Source: Chitinophagaceae bacterium
Lineage (GTDB): Bacteria > Bacteroidota > Bacteroidia > Chitinophagales > Chitinophagaceae
Direction of reading: 5' to 3'
Assembly: GCA_947489175.1 (NCBI GenBank)
Contig: CANLED010000020.1
Location: 1-14,270, forward strand
DNA length: 14,270 bases
The position numbers and the translations under genes are program-made. The notes under the pieces are model-generated. The model was given only the letters and a program-made list of their open reading frames with translations, searched no databases and was not told the origin of the DNA. Positions 5,661 through 12,556 of this stretch are shown one piece after another; the stretch's first letter is position 1; each line of letters starts with the position of its first letter.

Positions 5661-7229
5661 TTATTGAACACGCATCAAATCCAAATCCTGAAAATCAAAA
5701 CTGAAATCTGTCAGGGGCGATATTGCTTGCATCTTGCAGCTATTTGCCTTGCCTTCCTGATCCATTGCAAACATCACAAAAGCATCGGCATCGAGACTTC
5801 GGTCTGTCCACCTTACTATGTAGGTATTCCCTTTATAAGCAAGCAATTCTCCATTGAGTTTTGGGGATCTCTTTGATGCCAACCACTGTTTTCCATCTTT
5901 GATGGAGACTATCATATCTCCAAACCAAGGGTCGCGGTAAACCCCTTTGTAAAGTTCAAAGTTGGATTTACTTGCTCCATTTCGTTGGTTATCTGCTATC
6001 TGTTTTGCGATGTTGTCAGTTATACTTTTTGCGTTTGCCTCATTTGCTTGAACGCTTTCATGAAATATTTTTACCCAATCAAATCCATTAACGCCTAAAT
6101 ATCCATCCTTTATACAACTGCTGATAGCAGAAAAAGCAGCTCCTTGTTGTTGGTTGGTAAAGACCAAAATCCCGAGGCTCAATTCTGGAAATAGCATCAC
6201 TTGCGTCACAATTCCTGCTAGTCCACCTGTATGTGAAACTTGCTTATACCCCTTCACATCCCTAAGTCCCCAGCCCAAACCGTATGTTGCGAAATGTGTA
6301 TTGTATGGAGCTAGTGTTTTTACGGGTTGGATGGTTTGTGGCGACCACATTTCTTCGTGTACAGCTTCGCTAAACAATTGTTTTTTTAACCCCTCCCCAT
6401 ATTTTCCATGGTTCATTTGCATGATTACCCACTTGCTCATGTCTATTAAATTGGTCCAAATTCCCCCTGCTGCATTGGCTGTTTCACTCCAATCAATATC
6501 GATTGTTTCGATCTTTCCATTAACAGGAGCATGTGGTTTGATTGCGTTTGTTTTATCTTTCAATCTTCCAATTGATGTTGCACTGCTGTTCATACCTAGC
6601 GGCAGCATGATTCTTTTCTCTACAAATCCTTCCCACGATTGTCCGGATACCCTTGCTATAATTTCACCTGCAACGATGTATAAATTATTGTCATAATCAT
6701 ATTTGCTTCTGAAACTCGAAACAGGTTTCAAGTAGCGTAAATTATGTATGATGTCTTTTTTGGTAAAATCACTCCCATCAGGAAACATCATTAAGTCACC
6801 TGCGCCTAAGCCCATTCCACTGCGGTGTGTCAATAAATCTCTTATTGTAAACTCGCTGGTTACATAAGGATCATACAATTTAAATTCAGGTATATAATCC
6901 GTTACATGATCGTCCCAACTAATTTTTTTCTCATCCACCAACATCCCCAAAGCCGCTGCAGTAAAGGCTTTTGAATTGGAGGCGACTCCAAACAGCGTAT
7001 TTTCGTCAACTTTTTTACCTGTCCTCAAATTCGCAATACCATAACCTCTTGCATGGATGAGTTTACCATCTTTCACCACACCTACAGAAATGCCCGGTAC
7101 GTTAAATGTTTTGAGGGTAAGCTCAACGATAGAATCAATTTTTGCAGACGATAAAACTTGAGCACTTATCAGTTGAGTTGATAGTAAAGAAGTCAAGACG
7201 AAAATCAGAGAAAATTTATTCTTTATCAT
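5661..7229 (-). CDS. Exported class-C beta-lactamase-family serine hydrolase
   Basis: The product is 522 residues. Residues 1-23 form a signal peptide (basic start, hydrophobic core, S-A-Q near the cleavage site). Residues about 28-370 are a beta-lactamase/D-Ala-D-Ala carboxypeptidase-like domain (Pfam Beta-lactamase, PF00144): S84-N-S-K87 is the nucleophile motif, Y179-D-N181 the Y-x-N motif, and H333-T-G335 replaces K-T-G, as is usual in esterase/peptidase members. Residues about 410-522 form a beta-rich C-terminal domain resembling DUF3471. Family members hydrolyse esters, D-amino-acid peptides or amides, and few are true beta-lactamases, so the substrate is open. It is the last gene of a three-gene operon, 16 bases after the SGNH hydrolase stop. 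Together with its neighbours it suggests an envelope-located set of hydrolases. Confidence 0.92.
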   Translation of the reverse strand: MIKNKFSLIFVLTSLLSTQLISAQVLSSAKIDSIVELTLKTFNVPGISVGVVKDGKLIHARGYGIANLRTGKKVDENTLFGVASNSKAFTAAALGMLVDEKKISWDDHVTDYIPEFKLYDPYVTSEFTIRDLLTHRSGMGLGAGDLMMFPDGSDFTKKDIIHNLRYLKPVSSFRSKYDYDNNLYIVAGEIIARVSGQSWEGFVEKRIMLPLGMNSSATSIGRLKDKTNAIKPHAPVNGKIETIDIDWSETANAAGGIWTNLIDMSKWVIMQMNHGKYGEGLKKQLFSEAVHEEMWSPQTIQPVKTLAPYNTHFATYGLGWGLRDVKGYKQVSHTGGLAGIVTQVMLFPELSLGILVFTNQQQGAAFSAISSCIKDGYLGVNGFDWVKIFHESVQANEANAKSITDNIAKQIADNQRNGASKSNFELYKGVYRDPWFGDMIVSIKDGKQWLASKRSPKLNGELLAYKGNTYIVRWTDRSLDADAFVMFAMDQEGKANSCKMQAISPLTDFSFDFQDLDLMRVQ

Positions 7230-7245
7230 GATGATTTTTTTAATG

Positions 7246-7914
7246 CTAATCTCTTTTTAGAGTTGGTGCAATGATGCCCTGCCATATTGCATAGCCTTTT
7301 GAATTCATGTGCAAATTGTCTTTGATGAAAATATCTGTCATAACTTCTCCATCAGCCTTCAACATATCGGTATGAACATTTACAAAGCTCGCATGCGATT
7401 TTGATTCAATGTATTTTTTTATTTTTTCATTCGCTTCCACAAATTTGTCTTCGAGTTTCCACCTCGATACACTTGGCTTGATTGAAACAAACACAACTTC
7501 AGTTTTTTTGCTTAAATTTTTTCTGATAATACTGAACAGCTGCTTAAATCTCTTTAACACGGTATCGGCTGTTACAGTTTTATTTCCGGCAAGGTCATTT
7601 TCTCCGCAATAAATATAGATTTGCTTTGGCTTGTATTTTAAAATTGTTTGCTCAGCGTAATATATCACATCAGGCAATGAAGAGCCACCAAAACCCCTGT
7701 TGATAATGGGAAATCCGGGAAAATACGCTTTAACATCTTTCCAATTTGTAAAGGACGAACTGCCTACAAACAAGATGCTTCCTTTTGCTGGCATGTTGAT
7801 GCTGTCGGATTTCATAAAGGCATTAATCTCTGCTTTGAATGGTTGTGAAAATGCACTTCCTATTGAAAATAAAAATGCAACTACCATGAAATTTTTCGCT
7901 AATCTGTGTTTCAT
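7246..7914 (-). CDS. Exported SGNH/GDSL-family hydrolase
   Basis: The product is 222 residues from the ATG at 7914. The frame extends to a TTG at 7932, but the ATG gives a proper signal peptide (MKHRLAKNFMVVAFLFSIGS, then A-F-S-Q) and leaves 21 bases after the upstream stop. Block I is I-L-F-V-G-S-S-S with the nucleophile most likely Ser53 (G-S-S in place of G-D-S). Block II has N-R-G-F-G-G-S at about 72-78, block III has G-E-N-D at 104-107 with Asn106 in the oxyanion hole, and block V has D199-N-L-H202 as the catalytic Asp/His pair. All four SGNH blocks are present. The G-S-S-S variant with G-x-N-D is frequent in carbohydrate esterase or acetylhydrolase members, so deacylation of a sugar or envelope glycan is a reasonable inference. 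It sits between a DUF1080 gene and a serine hydrolase gene. Confidence 0.92.
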   Translation of the reverse strand: MKHRLAKNFMVVAFLFSIGSAFSQPFKAEINAFMKSDSINMPAKGSILFVGSSSFTNWKDVKAYFPGFPIINRGFGGSSLPDVIYYAEQTILKYKPKQIYIYCGENDLAGNKTVTADTVLKRFKQLFSIIRKNLSKKTEVVFVSIKPSVSRWKLEDKFVEANEKIKKYIESKSHASFVNVHTDMLKADGEVMTDIFIKDNLHMNSKGYAIWQGIIAPTLKRD

Positions 7915-7935
7915 ATTGATTAAATTATTCAAAAT

Positions 7936-8796
7936 TTATTTCTTGTACTTACAATCTTCAGGTTTTGAATTTACATAATACGATTTATAATTCTTAGCCA
8001 ACGGATCCATGCACCCCTCTAAATTTAGAATTTCTATCTTCCTAAATTCAACAGGATGACTCTCACTCTGCAAGGATATGGTTCCAGACTTTAGCAGCTG
8101 TCCTGGTTTACCAAATACCACTTCTTGGTTGCTTACGTTCCCTCCACCTACTTGCGGCTTTTGGTATGTCAGCACTTCCTTTCCATTGGCGAAATGACTC
8201 ACCACAGAATCCCCCAATACCAATACTTCTGCAGTCACCCACTGATCTCCGTGAAAGGTTTCAGAATTTGAATTGATGCAATGCGGTTTGAACAACTTAC
8301 CGTCCATTTCCACATTGGTTCCTGGGGTACAGAGGTTGCAAGTAGTTCTTTTCTCCTTACCATCTCCACCCAGCAATTGCACTTCAATAGAAACAGGAAA
8401 ATCTTGGTTCTTTCCCATGCTCTCTGGTGTTTGTCCATGCACCATGATGCCGCTGTTCCTGATTGCCCAACCTGGTCCCTCATTGGCCTGTTCTCCAACA
8501 AACCGATATTTAAGGCGTATCCTGTAGTAACTATATTGTTTGTTGTAAAAAAGATGCCCAAACCTTTCATTGAACTTATCGTAGGCATCATACCTAACCA
8601 CAATTTTCTTGTCCTCCACCCGGAAGGTATTTCCGAAATTTTCTCCAGCAGGATAATTGGTGATTTTGGGAGTCCAGTTTGTCAAATCCTTTCCGTTGAA
8701 CATGGATTCCCATTTTTCCTTTGATGATTTTTGCGATTGGGCTAAAAAAAACATACCCGAACACAACAATACAAACAGTGATCTTAATGTATACAT
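7936..8796 (-). CDS. Exported DUF1080 (3-keto-disaccharide hydrolase family) protein with Cys-bounded tail
   Basis: The product is 286 residues from the ATG at 8796. The frame is open to an ATG at 8838, but the later start gives a clean signal peptide (MYTLRSLFVLLCSGMFFLAQ) and follows AAAGAAGTAAG, a plausible ribosome binding site. Residues about 30-260 show DUF1080 hallmarks: F-N-G-K-D-L-T-N-W at 33-41, N-S-G-I-M-V-H-G near 114-121, E-V-Q-L-L-G-G at 138-144 and G-T-I-S-L-Q-S near 238-244. This lectin-like jelly-roll family includes hydrolases of 3-keto-glycosides and is common in Bacteroidota and Planctomycetota. The last 25 residues, G-C-M-D-P-L-A-K-N-Y to D-C-K-Y-K-K, form a separate Cys-bounded motif like the D-P-x-A-x-N-Y repeats of secreted Bacteroidota proteins. 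It is the first gene of the exported-hydrolase operon. Confidence 0.9.
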   Translation of the reverse strand: MYTLRSLFVLLCSGMFFLAQSQKSSKEKWESMFNGKDLTNWTPKITNYPAGENFGNTFRVEDKKIVVRYDAYDKFNERFGHLFYNKQYSYYRIRLKYRFVGEQANEGPGWAIRNSGIMVHGQTPESMGKNQDFPVSIEVQLLGGDGKEKRTTCNLCTPGTNVEMDGKLFKPHCINSNSETFHGDQWVTAEVLVLGDSVVSHFANGKEVLTYQKPQVGGGNVSNQEVVFGKPGQLLKSGTISLQSESHPVEFRKIEILNLEGCMDPLAKNYKSYYVNSKPEDCKYKK

Positions 8797-9108
8797 CTTA
8801 CTTCTTTGGTGGTTTAGATTGAAAACTAAAATAATCATTTTATTACTAATACCCGGTGTAATTGGTTCATTGGATGGTTATTACAGGATTCGACTTGAAA
8901 AAACTGACCATAAACATAAAAAGGAACAACGGCTGTCATTTCAATCAATAGGTCTTTCAAGCTATTTTTACATCAGATAAGCAATAAAAGATAGGTTGGA
9001 TAGGGTAACAGACATACTTGTTATAAAAGACACTAAACTGAAATCCAAATAATAGAATAAAAACTATTTTCGACCTTAGTCTTAATGTTGCTGAAACAGA
9101 TGATGATA

Positions 9109-9138
9109 GAATTACAGGAGGCAAGTACCCTGTAATTC
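9109..9138. repeat. Perfect 10-bp inverted repeat
   Basis: GAATTACAGG at 9109-9118 pairs perfectly with CCTGTAATTC at 9129-9138 across a 10-base spacer. No T run follows on either strand, so it is not a simple terminator. It may be a stable RNA hairpin in the tail of any transcript passing the adjacent terminator, or a protein-binding site. Confidence 0.6.
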
Positions 9139-9147
9139 GTCAAAGTC

Positions 9148-9190
9148 AAAAAAATAGCCGCTTCACATAAAAATGAAGCGGCTTTATTTT
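9148..9190 (-). terminator. Strong bidirectional intrinsic terminator
   Basis: A perfect 10-bp stem, AGCCGCTTCA (9156-9165) and TGAAGCGGCT (9174-9183), encloses an 8-base loop. On the minus strand it is followed by A-T-rich DNA with seven T (9154-9148), and on the plus strand by TTATTTTT. It lies 27 bases after the DUF6526-like gene and should end the minus-strand transcript of that gene and the upstream oxidoreductase. The plus-strand direction has no known gene to terminate. Confidence 0.9.
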
Positions 9191-9209
9191 TCTATCTTTT
9201 TTAAAGAAA

Positions 9210-9638
9210 TTAAGCGCGGTGGTTATCTGCTCGCCATTGTTGAATGGCCTCTTTAATTTGCTTGTTGGTTAAGTTCTCAGACAGTGCCTTTGCAGTTAAT
9301 GAAGGGAATTCTTCATCAGATGCAAAGCGAAGCGCAATCACTTGCGATACCCTCAATCCGCTCGGTAGCTGCTTGGCTGTCAACATAAAATGCCTGAAAT
9401 TTTCTTCAGCTCTAATTGCCCTATCCTGAGCACGCAATGCAAAGCTCCTTGCATAATAAGACACTAAAATCAATACAATACACATTCCAAAAATTAAGGA
9501 AGCTGATAAAAAATGTCCTTCTTCAGCATGCACTAAATTAACAATTGATCCAATAAACAACACAAGTAAACTAGGCAATGCTATGTAATGAAAACCTGGC
9601 ACCAATTTCGCATGGTTCTTAAAATTCTGTTCTTTCAT
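9210..9638 (-). CDS. DUF6526-like two-helix membrane protein
   Basis: The product is 142 residues. Two hydrophobic segments, about 17-36 and 43-62, are separated by a short H-A-E-E-G-H turn, so both ends probably lie on the same side of the inner membrane. Residues 63-142 form a charged, helix-rich domain (L-R-A-Q-D-R-A-I-R-A-E-E-N-F-R-H, then L-R-V-S-Q-V-I-A-L-R-F-A-S-D-E-E-F). This matches my memory of the Bacteroidota family DUF6526, whose function is unknown. There is no signal peptide and no catalytic motif. It lies 36 bases after the cytosolic Gfo/Idh/MocA gene on the same strand and before a strong terminator, so the two are probably co-transcribed. Confidence 0.75.
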   Translation of the reverse strand: MKEQNFKNHAKLVPGFHYIALPSLLVLFIGSIVNLVHAEEGHFLSASLIFGMCIVLILVSYYARSFALRAQDRAIRAEENFRHFMLTAKQLPSGLRVSQVIALRFASDEEFPSLTAKALSENLTNKQIKEAIQQWRADNHRA

Positions 9639-9674
9639 CTTCCGATTATATTTTTATGAAATTAGCACATTAAA

Positions 9675-10664
9675 TCAATACACAAACGATTCCATCACCT
9701 CCATGCTTTTCAATGCTTCGTTTACTGAACAAGGATTTGGCGCGGTTCCTAAAAAATAATCAACAACTTGTTGTATCATCGGTTGCTGAATGTGTTGAGG
9801 ATGCTGAAATTCAAGCATGTCAACGCCACTTTCAGTAACAACCCTAATTTCATTTCCAAAAAATGGAAATTGTATATAGCCATTTTCACCAATTATCTGA
9901 CAACTGTCTTCCTTCAGCATCGCTGGCATGTTGAAGTTCCAACTCCCTTGAAAAAGTATACCATCCTTCAATTTCATGATACCACAAACTGCGTCTTCTG
10001 CAGCATGAATATTAGATTGACTTGCAGCAGTTCCAACATGACTGATTGCTTCGCCAAAAATATATTGAATGATGTCTAATTGATGTGGAGCCAAATCATA
10101 AAACAAGCCACCGCCTGACAGTTCAGGTACCACCCGCCAATTAACAGTTGAATTTGCGATTACATTATTTTCTTGTGGTTGATGCATGGATAGACGAATT
10201 GTTTTGATACTGCCCAAAACTTTTTGTTCAACCAATTCTTTCACTTTCAAAAACATTGGCAATGCCCTTCGGTAGTGAGCTACAACCAATTTTCCTTGGG
10301 TTTTATTTACTGATTCAACAAGACTTTTACAAGAACTAACATTAAGTGTTACAGGCTTTTCAACATAAACAAATTTTCCTTTTCCCAAGGCGGCTATGGC
10401 ATATTCCTCATGAAATTTTGGAGGTGTGGCAATGTATATGGCATTGATTTCAGGATCGTTTATCAATGCAGCTGCATCGCTGTACCAAACAGGGACGCTA
10501 TGCCTTTTTGCATAATCTTCTGCAAGATTTGCATCCCTTCGCATCACCGCATGCAACCTAGAATTTTTTACCTTGTTGAATGCTGGTCCACTCTTAACTT
10601 CAGTTACATTGCCACAACCTATGATGCCCCAAACGACTGTTTTATTTGATTCCTGAATGTTCAT
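9675..10664 (-). CDS. Cytosolic Gfo/Idh/MocA-family NAD(P)-dependent oxidoreductase
   Basis: The product is 329 residues, normal for the family. The N-terminal Rossmann fold (about 8-125) has G13-I-I-G-C-G-N-V-T and I-Y-I-A-T-P-P at 76-82; V-E-K-P at 101-104 carries the conserved catalytic-site Lys103. The C-terminal alpha/beta domain has the family pattern G-G-G-L-F-Y-D190-L-A-P-H194-Q-L-D, where Asp190 and His194 match the usual substrate-binding residues. Members oxidise or reduce the hydroxyl or keto groups of sugars, inositols and sugar acids with NAD(H) or NADP(H); some introduce or remove the 3-keto group of glucosides. There is no signal peptide, so it acts in the cytoplasm. It is divergent from the Tat-exported homologue and upstream of the DUF6526-like gene. 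The substrate cannot be read from sequence. Confidence 0.92.
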   Translation of the reverse strand: MNIQESNKTVVWGIIGCGNVTEVKSGPAFNKVKNSRLHAVMRRDANLAEDYAKRHSVPVWYSDAAALINDPEINAIYIATPPKFHEEYAIAALGKGKFVYVEKPVTLNVSSCKSLVESVNKTQGKLVVAHYRRALPMFLKVKELVEQKVLGSIKTIRLSMHQPQENNVIANSTVNWRVVPELSGGGLFYDLAPHQLDIIQYIFGEAISHVGTAASQSNIHAAEDAVCGIMKLKDGILFQGSWNFNMPAMLKEDSCQIIGENGYIQFPFFGNEIRVVTESGVDMLEFQHPQHIQQPMIQQVVDYFLGTAPNPCSVNEALKSMEVMESFVY

Positions 10665-10709
10665 ATTTCTTTTGGTGAGTTTAAAATTTTAACTGATGAT
10701 GAAATTAGC

Positions 10710-10717
10710 CAAATTTA
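10710..10717 (-). promoter_or_regulatory. Bacteroidota -7 box for the cytosolic oxidoreductase gene
   Basis: The minus strand reads TAAATTTG, an exact match to TAnnTTTG, 45 bases before the ATG at 10664, implying a leader of about 40 bases. It lies in the 128-base divergent intergenic region, so expression of the two Gfo/Idh/MocA genes may be linked. No clear -33 element was found at the expected spacing. Confidence 0.45.
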
Positions 10718-10792
10718 AAATCAAAAAAAGTAATATCGCATAAGCAGTTTTACAACTAACTTTAAGGAGATCATTTAAAATAAATCCATTTC

Positions 10793-12148
10793 ATGAGCCT
10801 ACATTCTCAAAACCGTCGTTCTTTTATCCGCAATACATCGTCTCTCTTTGCTTTTTCATATCTCAAATATTCAGGATTGGGGAAATTGGATTTTACACCC
10901 AAGCGCCGTGTTGCGCTGATAGGAACGGGTTGGTATGGGAAAAGTGATTTGTTTAGATTAATTCAGGTAGAACCAGCAGAGGTTGTGGGCATTTGCGATG
11001 TAGATAAAAACCAGCTCAGGCAAGCATCTGAACTCATTAGTCAACGCATTGGAAACAATAAACTAATTCCTCTCTATAACGATTACAAGAAACTCCTTTC
11101 AGAAGAAAAACCTGAAATTGTGTTGATTGGTACTCCCGATCATTGGCATGCCTTGCAAACAATTGATGCACTCAAATCCGGCTCTCATGTTTATGTACAA
11201 AAGCCAATCAGTGTTGATGTAATGGAAGGTGAAGCCATGTTGGCAGCTGCTAGGAAATATGACCGTGTTGTTCAGGTTGGAACACAAAGAAGAAGTACGC
11301 CTCACTTGATTGAAGCCAAGAAAAACATTGTTGATTCAGGAATGCTTGGTAAAGTTTTGCATGTTGAAATGTGCTGTTACTACCACATGCGAAACAGCAG
11401 CAATCCGCCGATTCAAGCTATACCCGATTTTTTTGATTATGAGCAGTGGACAGGACCTGCGCCGTTAAGGCCATTTACTGGGTTGCCCCACCGAGGAGGT
11501 TGGCGTGCATTTATGGAATATGGAAATGGAATTATGGGAGATATGTGCGTTCACATGTTTGATGCGGTTCGATGGATGCTTGATTTGGGGTGGCCTAAGA
11601 AAATCAGTTCAACAGGAGGGATTTATGGAACAAATCCAGGTTTGAGCAATATTGCCGACACGCAACACGCGATTTTTGAATATGATGGATTGAATTGTGT
11701 TTGGCAACACCGAGCCTGGGGCACAGCTACAGATCCCGAATATCCTTGGGCATTCAAAATTTATGGTGAAAAAGGAACGCTTTGTGGCAGTACCATGAGA
11801 TATGATTTCATACCTGAAGGCAAAGGGGAAAAAATACACCGCGATGTTGCTTATGAAAGAGAACAATTTCCTGAAGACCTTACTGAAAAAAGCATTGAGC
11901 TACACGCAGCGCCTGCAACAAGGCTGCACATGAAAAATTTCATTGAATCAATAAACAACAAAACCAGGCCAGTGGCTGATATTGAGCAAGCGCATATTTC
12001 TACTGCCGCTTGTATTTTGGCAAATATGTCGATGAAATTAGAAAGACCTCTGACTTATGATCCAATAAAAAAAATAGTTTCAGGAGATTCGGAAGCAACA
12101 GCTTTGTTGCAAAGAAGCTATAGAACTGGATGGGAACACCCATTTTAA
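10793..12148 (+). CDS. Tat-exported Gfo/Idh/MocA-family oxidoreductase
   Basis: The product is 451 residues. N7-R8-R9-S10-F11-I12 is a twin-arginine motif followed by a weakly hydrophobic stretch to about residue 30, so the protein is probably exported folded, with its nucleotide bound. The Rossmann domain begins R-R-V-A-L-I-G-T-G-W-Y-G (38-49), with P-D-H-W-H-A at 115-120 and V-Q-K-P-I-S at 135-140 (Lys137). The second domain has D-Y-E-Q-W-T-G-P-A-P at 215-224 and M-G-D250-M-C-V-H254-M-F-D, typical of the large exported Bacteroidota/Planctomycetota subfamily. Members act on periplasmic sugars or glycosides, with tightly bound NAD(H) inferred for exported forms. It is divergent from the cytosolic homologue. 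The nearest AAGGAG (10764-10769) is 23 bases before the ATG, too far for normal use, and no upstream in-frame start exists before a TAA at 10781. Confidence 0.93.
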   Translation: MSLHSQNRRSFIRNTSSLFAFSYLKYSGLGKLDFTPKRRVALIGTGWYGKSDLFRLIQVEPAEVVGICDVDKNQLRQASELISQRIGNNKLIPLYNDYKKLLSEEKPEIVLIGTPDHWHALQTIDALKSGSHVYVQKPISVDVMEGEAMLAAARKYDRVVQVGTQRRSTPHLIEAKKNIVDSGMLGKVLHVEMCCYYHMRNSSNPPIQAIPDFFDYEQWTGPAPLRPFTGLPHRGGWRAFMEYGNGIMGDMCVHMFDAVRWMLDLGWPKKISSTGGIYGTNPGLSNIADTQHAIFEYDGLNCVWQHRAWGTATDPEYPWAFKIYGEKGTLCGSTMRYDFIPEGKGEKIHRDVAYEREQFPEDLTEKSIELHAAPATRLHMKNFIESINNKTRPVADIEQAHISTAACILANMSMKLERPLTYDPIKKIVSGDSEATALLQRSYRTGWEHPF

Positions 12149-12150
12149 AT

Positions 12151-12192
12151 GAAGAATGAAAAGTGAAGAATGAAAAGTGAAGAATGAAAAAT
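12151..12192. repeat. Six tandem heptanucleotides (GAARART)
   Basis: Starting two bases after the oxidoreductase stop are GAAGAAT, GAAAAGT, GAAGAAT, GAAAAGT, GAAGAAT, GAAAAAT. The unit can be seen as a 7-mer or as an alternating 14-mer. Such purine-rich heptamer runs occur between genes in several bacterial phyla; no function is known to me. It could change length by slippage. Confidence 0.9.
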
Positions 12193-12556
12193 TGCATTAG
12201 TCAGGCGCAATAACTACGCTGAATAAATTATAGAAATCAAGAAAAAAAATTACGGAAACACAATTTTGAATTTTAATAAACAGATATTGAGTTGATTTAA
12301 TGTTACTAAGCACATCTTCAAATGGCTTTTTTGATGCATATAACAAATAAAAGAGGATAATAGCAATATCAATTAATCAAAAGCGTTTAATCAAAAGAAT
12401 AAAGTAAAAAGCAGCCAATGTGAAATAATTTATATCAAAAAAAACAGAATAACACTTAAAAATGCGAAATTGCCCTCTGAAATAATATAGCATATAAATA
12501 TATTTATATCATCGAAATACACTTTTCCAAGTCCAAAAAAGCAAAATATCCACGCA
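12193..12556. other. AT-rich gap upstream of the unrecognised protein gene
   Basis: These 364 bases contain no supportable gene on either strand. They hold a direct repeat of TTAATCAAAAG (12373-12383 and 12387-12397, period 14) and an 18-bp AT palindrome at 12492-12509. No exact TAnnTTTG box was found on the plus strand before the gene at 12557, and no clear terminator follows the oxidoreductase gene. Confidence 0.5.
12492..12509. promoter_or_regulatory. Perfect 18-bp AT palindrome, possible regulator site
   Basis: ATATAAATATATTTATAT is its own reverse complement and lies 48-65 bases upstream of the start codon of the following gene, a position suited to an operator or an AT-rich promoter element. 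Its composition is A and T only, so chance in AT-rich DNA is not excluded. Confidence 0.3.

Larger units (their letters stand above)
8797..9209. other. Gap between DUF1080 operon and DUF6526-like gene
   Basis: This 413-base stretch should hold the promoter of the minus-strand hydrolase operon (TATTTTAG near 8830, one mismatch from TAnnTTTG, is a weak candidate), a 10-bp hairpin at 9109-9138 and a strong bidirectional terminator at 9156-9183. A plus-strand frame from about 9044 to 9169 is open for some 40 codons without an ATG; it reads protein-like in part (L-N-V-A-E-T-D-D-D-R-I-T-G-G-K-Y-P-V-I-R) and might be a gene remnant, but no family is recognised. No RNA gene was found. Confidence 0.45.

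Noticed and set aside
6154..6696. 180-codon plus-strand open frame
   Set aside because: It lies entirely antisense within the serine hydrolase gene, whose catalytic motifs are all intact, and it shows no recognisable domain.
5661..7229. A true antibiotic-degrading beta-lactamase
   Set aside because: The third motif is H-T-G rather than K-T-G, there is a long extra C-terminal domain, and the neighbours are sugar/envelope hydrolases. An esterase or peptidase is more likely.
8281..8724. 147-codon plus-strand open frame
   Set aside because: It is antisense to the DUF1080 gene and has low-sense composition; a shadow frame.
8874..8951. 25-codon plus-strand frame starting MVITGFDLKK
   Set aside because: No ribosome binding site, no conservation evidence, and too short to tell from chance.
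10764..10769. AAGGAG as the ribosome binding site of the Tat-exported oxidoreductase
   Set aside because: It is 23 bases before the ATG and there is no upstream in-frame start after the TAA at 10781. It is either unused or coincidental.
12151..12192. Short CRISPR-like array
   Set aside because: The units are contiguous heptamers without spacers, and no cas genes are present.
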